From Bacillota bacterium (GTDB taxonomy: Bacteria; Bacillota; Clostridia; Christensenellales; SZUA-584): DNA of 64,000 bases. Shown here in pieces: positions 59,771 through 64,000 of this stretch (the stretch's first letter is position 1; each line of letters opens with the position of its first letter). A model generated the notes under the pieces. That model saw nothing but the letters and a program-made list of their open reading frames with translations, made no database searches and was not told where the DNA came from. A program made the position numbers and the translations under genes. The stretch lies in NCBI GenBank assembly GCA_023399095.1, contig JAEWQS010000134.1:33899-97898 (forward strand), given 5' to 3'.

Positions 59771-60370
59771 CTAGTTTCCATGGTTCAAACGCTCACCTAC
59801 CGCTCCACCCGGATGAATGAGACCGAACTGCTCGTTTTGATAGTCTGTCTCCTCTATCAATGCCGCCTGAAGTGCATGAAAAATAACAACAAGAGCCGTA
59901 AAGCTCGTTGTGCCTTGTGTATTGTATTTGTCTGTTTCACGATTCACATGCATCGCAAGAACAATATCCGCACCAACTGCTAGCGGAGATTCAAGGTTTT
60001 CAGTCACGGTTATGACAATAGCACCTTTTTCTTTACATATTTGCATAATCGGCATCAATTCCGCTGTTTTGCCGCCTCTTGAAGCAAGCAACATCACATC
60101 ACCTTTTTGAACATAGCCCGAAGCACCGTGAACCGCTTCAGCTGGTGATATAAAACGTGCGGGCCGTTCGATACAGCACATTAGATGCGCAAAGTGTTGA
60201 CACGCTATCCCTGAGTGACCGCAGCCGCTTGCAGCAATCCGCTCCGCTTTCGCAATTACCTGTACAGCTTTATTAAACTCTTTATCATTGATATATGATA
60301 ACTCTTCTTTAATACACTCTGCTTCAATTTTAAATGCTTCTTTTGCACTTGCCAATGCTTCATTTATCAT
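59771..60370 (-). CDS. SIS-domain sugar phosphate isomerase
   Basis: The 199-residue protein has a single SIS domain with AERIAASGCGHSGIACQHFA, GDVMLLASRGGKTAELMP and QFGLIHPGGAVGERLN, the end motif of KpsF/GutQ and 6-phospho-3-hexuloisomerase relatives. It would isomerise an aldose/ketose phosphate. There are no CBS domains. It is divergent from the TIM-like gene and has its own promoter. Confidence 0.85.
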   Translation of the reverse strand: MINEALASAKEAFKIEAECIKEELSYINDKEFNKAVQVIAKAERIAASGCGHSGIACQHFAHLMCCIERPARFISPAEAVHGASGYVQKGDVMLLASRGGKTAELMPIMQICKEKGAIVITVTENLESPLAVGADIVLAMHVNRETDKYNTQGTTSFTALVVIFHALQAALIEETDYQNEQFGLIHPGGAVGERLNHGN

Positions 60371-60424
60371 ACCATTTCCCCTTTACTTTAGTCGGCCATA
60401 CAAAATGCAATTACTTACGTTAAC

Positions 60425-60453
60425 ATTATATTAATTTTCGTTATAGAAATCAA
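60425..60453 (-). promoter_or_regulatory. Promoter of the SIS gene with embedded operator element
   Basis: On the minus strand TTGATT, a 17-bp spacer and TATAAT. The plus-strand element TTTTCGTTATA at 60,435-60,445 lies inside the spacer and matches one arm of the palindrome at 57,475-57,495. Confidence 0.65.
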
Positions 60454-60477
60454 TATGAAATTTTATAGTAAATATTA

Positions 60478-60506
60478 TTGACTTATTATTTTTGAAATAC
60501 TATAAT
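60478..60506 (+). promoter_or_regulatory. Promoter of the TIM-like/YjbQ operon
   Basis: TTGACT at 60,478-60,483, a 17-bp spacer and TATAAT at 60,501-60,506: a near-consensus promoter. An in-frame ATG at 60,505 lies inside the -10, so translation must begin downstream at 60,541. Confidence 0.8.
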
Positions 60507-60540
60507 GGCATCGACATTCGAAAGCACTGGAGGCGATGTA

Positions 60541-61245
60541 ATGAACAAAACATCCAAACTGAAGGAACCCTTCTTTGAAATTGGTCCAAAATCATATCTA
60601 TTTGGAGACGATGTGCTGATTCTTGCGAAATATGCCGATACAGCCGCTAAGAAATACGATATTGATATCATATTTACCACCCCCGTTGTCGATATCCGTC
60701 GCGTTGCACAAGCAACAGAACGAATTTTTGTGTTTGCACCTCATATGGACCCGATATACCCGGGGCGGGGTCTTGCCGATACGTTACCGGAATCTCTTGT
60801 TGCCGCAGGTGCTGTCGGTGTCATGCTTAACCACTGCGAAAAGCCGCTGACACTTTCCGCTCTCAAAGAAACGATTAAGCGAGCAAATGAAGTCGGCTTA
60901 ACAACCATTGTCTGCGCGGATTCGATTGCCGAAGCGGGTGCTATTGCCCATCTTAACCCTGACATCATAGTGGCAGAGCCATCCGAGCTTATCGGAACCG
61001 GGCAAACAAGTGACAGTGAATATGTCGCCGCATCCACACGTGCTGTTAAAGAAGTAAATCCAGATATATTGGTGCTGCAAGCTGCCGGCATTAGCAATGG
61101 ACAAGATGTTTACAACGTGATATCTAACGGAGCCAGCGCAACCGGAACATCCAGCGGTGTTGTCAAAGCGGCTGACCGTGCCGCAATGGTTGATGAGATG
61201 ATACGCGCAGTCCGAGAAGCATGGGACAAAACGCATTCAAAGTAA
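60541..61245 (+). CDS. Archaeal-type triosephosphate isomerase-like enzyme
   Basis: The product has 234 residues from the ATG at 60,541 (GGAGG 7 nt upstream). The pattern follows short archaeal TIMs: GPKSY (Lys17, catalytic), HMDPIYPG, LPESLVAAGAVGVMLNHCEK (His electrophile), then IIVAEPSELIGTG (catalytic Glu) and GASATGTSSGVVKA. The canonical GHSERR loop reads NHCEKPL. In a sugar locus such proteins isomerise other tetrose or triose phosphates (EryH-like), so a role other than glycolysis is likely. It is followed by yjbQ. Confidence 0.85.
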   Translation: MNKTSKLKEPFFEIGPKSYLFGDDVLILAKYADTAAKKYDIDIIFTTPVVDIRRVAQATERIFVFAPHMDPIYPGRGLADTLPESLVAAGAVGVMLNHCEKPLTLSALKETIKRANEVGLTTIVCADSIAEAGAIAHLNPDIIVAEPSELIGTGQTSDSEYVAASTRAVKEVNPDILVLQAAGISNGQDVYNVISNGASATGTSSGVVKAADRAAMVDEMIRAVREAWDKTHSK

Positions 61246-61282
61246 AAGGACAATTTTTAAAATAGTAATTAGGAGGTTTGAC

Positions 61283-61903
61283 ATGGAGTACAAGGTTTTT
61301 CAAAAGGAATTGGAGCTTCAGTCGAAAGGCTGGATTCCAACATTTCATGATGTATCAAAAGAAATAATCAACATCGTTAGCGCATCCGGTATAAAGAACG
61401 GTACTGTCTGCATTGCTTCCCACCATACGACTTGCAGCGTTATGGTGCAAGAATGTTCGCATGACATTGACACATTCGATCTCGAATATTTGCAGCACGA
61501 TCTTTTGGATATCATGCGCAAGATGATTCCCGACTTTGCGGAGGAGCATCAATATCGTCATCCTGGACCAATTCACGCACAGTTTGGCCGCTATGTAAAC
61601 GAGCCTGGCGACTACACCAGCATGAATACCGACGGGCATTTACGTTCTGTATTTTTCGGCCGCAGCGAAACAATGACGATTAAAGACGGCGAACTCGACG
61701 GCGGCGAATTCGCCCATGTATATTTTATTGATTGGGATCATGTACGTGCACGCCGCAGACAGCTCAACGTCACTGTAATGGGTACAACAGATGATGTTGG
61801 GGACCGTCAGTGGAATAACGGTGAAGTGATCAACACAGGCAGAAAGTACACCGACCAAGAGAAAGCCTATATGGAGCAATTTGATTTGCAATTGAAGAGA
61901 TAG
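61283..61903 (+). CDS. YjbQ/UPF0047 family protein
   Basis: The product has 206 residues. It has SHHTTCSVMVQE (Cys/His site), LQHDLLDIMRKMIPDFAEEH, TDGHLRSVFFGRSETMTIKDG and FAHVYFIDWDHVRARRRQLN, the family signature; some members have weak thiamine-phosphate synthase activity. It is longer than the usual 130-140 residues. TAGGAGG precedes the ATG. Co-transcription with a TIM-like isomerase suggests a role in the sugar pathway rather than thiamine synthesis. Confidence 0.85.
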   Translation: MEYKVFQKELELQSKGWIPTFHDVSKEIINIVSASGIKNGTVCIASHHTTCSVMVQECSHDIDTFDLEYLQHDLLDIMRKMIPDFAEEHQYRHPGPIHAQFGRYVNEPGDYTSMNTDGHLRSVFFGRSETMTIKDGELDGGEFAHVYFIDWDHVRARRRQLNVTVMGTTDDVGDRQWNNGEVINTGRKYTDQEKAYMEQFDLQLKR

Positions 61904-62506
61904 TTCATATCGCTTCGTATTACTGTAAAACAGAAGCATCTCGGAGATATGAGCCCAAAATCTGTTTTCCGCCAATACTGAGATCGTATAATCATTCTCC
62001 ATACGTTTATTCAGACGTTTATTCAGAGTAAAAAGATATTGACACGGGTTGATTTGGATTGGTCACCGCAGTTAGCTTCTCGCTGGCAGACGCCTTTTGG
62101 GCTTTCCTGCTACGGCGGCAGAAGTTCCATATCAACCCGTTCAGTTTCAATCAATTGTTTGGGGCTGAAACTTCTAAACCGTTCTAAGAAGATAATAAAA
62201 TATTATATAATTCTTTATTATCATCAATCAATAAAATTATATTGGGCCAAAATGCTTAGAAATCCATTAACATTACTGACTGATTCCATACTGTTCTCCT
62301 TGCAGTATATCTCATCCATTATTTCCAAACTACACCTCTACAATATAACAGCAACTCTAGAATTTCGCCACAAAAGAATATCAAATAGCAGTGGGAGGGT
62401 ATATGGATAATGCGAAACTCATTTCCGTTTGGTTATAAACATAATCGGAATTCTTTATTGCACTAATATGGATAATATTCAGTTCGCTTCTAAATGCTTC
62501 ATCCTT
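61904..62506. other. Non-coding region with structured repeat-like element
   Basis: Arms ACGGGTTGAT (62,044-62,053) and ATCAACCCGT (62,131-62,140) enclose about 77 bp that is more GC-rich than its surroundings; a second IR (AGTTTCA/TGAAACT) follows at 62,143-62,172. No gene is supported; the rest is AT-rich. Confidence 0.45.
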
Positions 62507-63412
62507 TTATTGCAAGTATTGAATAGCTAAAGCAATCAGTGACAAACACCGATTGAAAAAGTAATCATAATACCTTTTGTCTATAATATCGATTTTATCA
62601 GTTTCATGATGCCTAATTCTGAAGTTGTTACCAAGATCGGTCAAAGTTTTAAATTCCGTATTAAACAGTTCGGTGAATTCTGCTTGCCCGTGTGCTATAT
62701 CGTTCACAATTTTCGCGGCAGAGTCCTTTTTGTTAAGGGTTGTGTAGTATGTTTTAAGGCGCTCAAATGCATCCCAAATCTTTTCGACAGCGTCTCTCTG
62801 CGATTCTGGGAATGGCTGTTTATACAGCATAATTGCTTCTGAAAGTAGTTCCCGTGCGCCTTTTTCCCTGACAGCACCAATACTATTTTCGATTTCTGAT
62901 GTAAGCGGACTATTCTCAACAACTCGTTCGATACTCTTTTCATCTGTCAAAGTGTACAGCAATCCGGATTCTGCAAATAACTCATTTATTTCATTCTGAT
63001 ACTTTGAAAATATCATTGAAGTTTTCAGGCAGTCAATATTCCAATAGTTTCGATAACGTTGGTTATTCCATCCTTCAGAAATGTCATTTATATTTTGAGC
63101 GATAAACTCGATAAAATCTAATAATGCGTATTGATCGTAATTCTGACCAGTTTTCGGTACACCAACTCGCCCCCGTTCGTTAAAAAACAGAGCCGGAATT
63201 TTGAGTTTCATACGGTTTTGGAATGAGTCTTCATTAAAAGCCAAATAGTCACTTGCTGTAAAATCATCATAACATTTTAGAGGAAAAAGATGTGTCAAGT
63301 TCTTATAGTATTTTTCACAGCAGTCAATTATTATTGCATACATAGCTAATGAAATATCATATGTTTTATTTATCTGTGCTCGTAAACCATGCCGTTCTGT
63401 ATAATAGCTCAT
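62507..63412 (-). CDS. AbiJ/HEPN-like protein, putative abortive infection factor
   Basis: The product has 301 residues and no signal peptide. The C-terminal 120 residues are helical, with AVEKIWDAFERLKTYYTTLN, then DLGNNFRIRHHETDKI and YYDYFFNRCLSLIALAIQYL. The R-x4-H arrangement in RIRHHE is the expected HEPN ribonuclease signature, and the layout resembles AbiJ-type proteins. GGAGGAG precedes the ATG. It lies next to an insertion sequence and is AT-rich, in keeping with a mobile defence gene. The assignment is from motif pattern. Confidence 0.6.
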   Translation of the reverse strand: MSYYTERHGLRAQINKTYDISLAMYAIIIDCCEKYYKNLTHLFPLKCYDDFTASDYLAFNEDSFQNRMKLKIPALFFNERGRVGVPKTGQNYDQYALLDFIEFIAQNINDISEGWNNQRYRNYWNIDCLKTSMIFSKYQNEINELFAESGLLYTLTDEKSIERVVENSPLTSEIENSIGAVREKGARELLSEAIMLYKQPFPESQRDAVEKIWDAFERLKTYYTTLNKKDSAAKIVNDIAHGQAEFTELFNTEFKTLTDLGNNFRIRHHETDKIDIIDKRYYDYFFNRCLSLIALAIQYLQ

Positions 63413-63573
63413 TGTATTTCTTCTCCTCCTTGTATCAATAACATTTCACAAAAAGCTCACTATGCGAATTGTACATTATAGACCAGCCTGTGTAAAAACC
63501 AAATTCTCGACCAAACAGACATATCACGCCTTAGCCCACGAGGTCTATTTCCTCAAGCTCGGTGCCAATTACT

Positions 63574-64000
63574 CTATCGGAGTAATCCTACCAGTCCCGT
63601 TGTTCCCATCATATTGATTACTCTCTTCATGTTGTACGCCAGAAAGTGAAGCAACGATTCGGTTTTTACATTCGCATTACCTCTGGTCAGAAAATACGTA
63701 AACCCCATAGCTCGTTTTACCGTGCCAAAAGGATGCTCAACCATTTGCTTTCGCTTCTTGTACATATCCAGATTCGCGTTTGTGCGTTTATCCACCTCAT
63801 CTGCGTACCGTTGAAGGGGCCTATCATGTATCATCCGGCCTTTTGCACTAGTGCTGCATTGACTCCTTGCCGAGCATTGGGCACATGCTTCATAATTATA
63901 ATAATTTACATATCCGTTCTTCTTATGCTGTGCATACCCTCTGAGGAAATACCCTTGTGGGCAGATGTAACCGTTTCTTTCTTCGTCGTACTTAAATTGT
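63574..64000 (-). CDS. IS1182-type transposase, 3' part (cut by window edge)
   Basis: The visible 141 codons hold the C-terminal part of a DDE transposase: YICPQGYFLRGYAQHKKNGY, a CAQCSARSQC zinc-like knot, then KKRKQMVEHPFGTVKRAMGF (with the catalytic Glu) and NVKTESLLHFLAYNMKRVIN. This is the ending of IS1182/IS1380-like transposases with a Cys motif. The frame runs on past the window. The right terminal repeat should lie between about 63,470 and 63,573 but was not determined. Confidence 0.85.
   Translation of the reverse strand, partial: QFKYDEERNGYICPQGYFLRGYAQHKKNGYVNYYNYEACAQCSARSQCSTSAKGRMIHDRPLQRYADEVDKRTNANLDMYKKRKQMVEHPFGTVKRAMGFTYFLTRGNANVKTESLLHFLAYNMKRVINMMGTTGLVGLLR

Noticed and set aside
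60505..60540. ATG at 60,505 as start of the TIM-like gene
   Set aside because: It lies inside the -10 box of a near-consensus promoter, and the ATG at 60,541 has GGAGG with proper spacing.
1..64000. CRISPR array, tRNA or rRNA genes
   Set aside because: No regularly spaced identical repeats and no cloverleaf-type sequence were seen, apart from the tRNA-like part of ssrA.

Overview
The window looks like the chromosome of an anaerobic Clostridia-type Firmicute, probably spore-forming. The evidence is a BofA-family gene, a secG-rnr-smpB-ssrA cluster, Shine-Dalgarno sites of the AAAGGAG/GGAGG type, frequent TTG and GTG starts, and an integrated conjugative element of the kind common in Clostridiales. 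Nothing in the sequence fixes the species.

Region 1 (1 to about 29,650) is the right part of an integrative and conjugative element. Almost everything is on the minus strand and it ends at the 3' end of ssrA (tmRNA), a classical integration site. It carries ParA/ParB, a complete Tad-type pilus or secretion cluster (RcpC/CpaB, TadZ, TadA, TadB, TadC, a small pilin, two TadE-like pseudopilins, a large CARDB exoprotein, a prepilin peptidase), an HD-GYP protein, a giant methylase-helicase with a TnpV gene nested in another frame, a Toprim protein, a DUF3846/YodL protein and MobC. Integrase, relaxase and type IV secretion genes are not seen and would lie left of the window. Cargo includes an MBL-fold hydrolase/PD-(D/E)XK pair at the left edge, two AT-rich orphan genes, and three further orphans next to the attachment site.

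Region 2 (29,655 to 41,240) is core chromosome: ssrA, smpB, rnr, secG, a CNNM/CBS/CorC protein, a DgkA-type kinase without a normal start codon, bofA, a DUF5050-like lipoprotein, class II aldolase (fba), DUF3842, mnmA and a Nudix hydrolase. A solitary AT-rich AAA+ ATPase with RyR-like segments (41,268 to 43,664) follows, with decaying gene fragments beside it.

Region 3 (44,332 to 61,903) is a carbohydrate locus. It has an Rpe-type epimerase, a secreted GH28-like beta-helix protein with tandem 561-bp repeats, an FGGY kinase, a ceramidase-like hydrolase, an L-fucose/L-arabinose-isomerase-family protein, a LacI regulator, an Rbs-type ABC importer, an MFS transporter, a DeoR regulator, a SIS-domain isomerase, an archaeal-type TIM-like isomerase and a YjbQ protein. 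A shared TTTTCGTTATA element in two promoter regions suggests that the importer and the SIS/TIM genes are co-regulated. The substrate is not evident.

Region 4 (61,904 to 64,000) holds a structured non-coding stretch, an AbiJ/HEPN-like gene and the 3' end of an IS1182-type transposase cut by the window edge. No CRISPR array, tRNA or rRNA was found.
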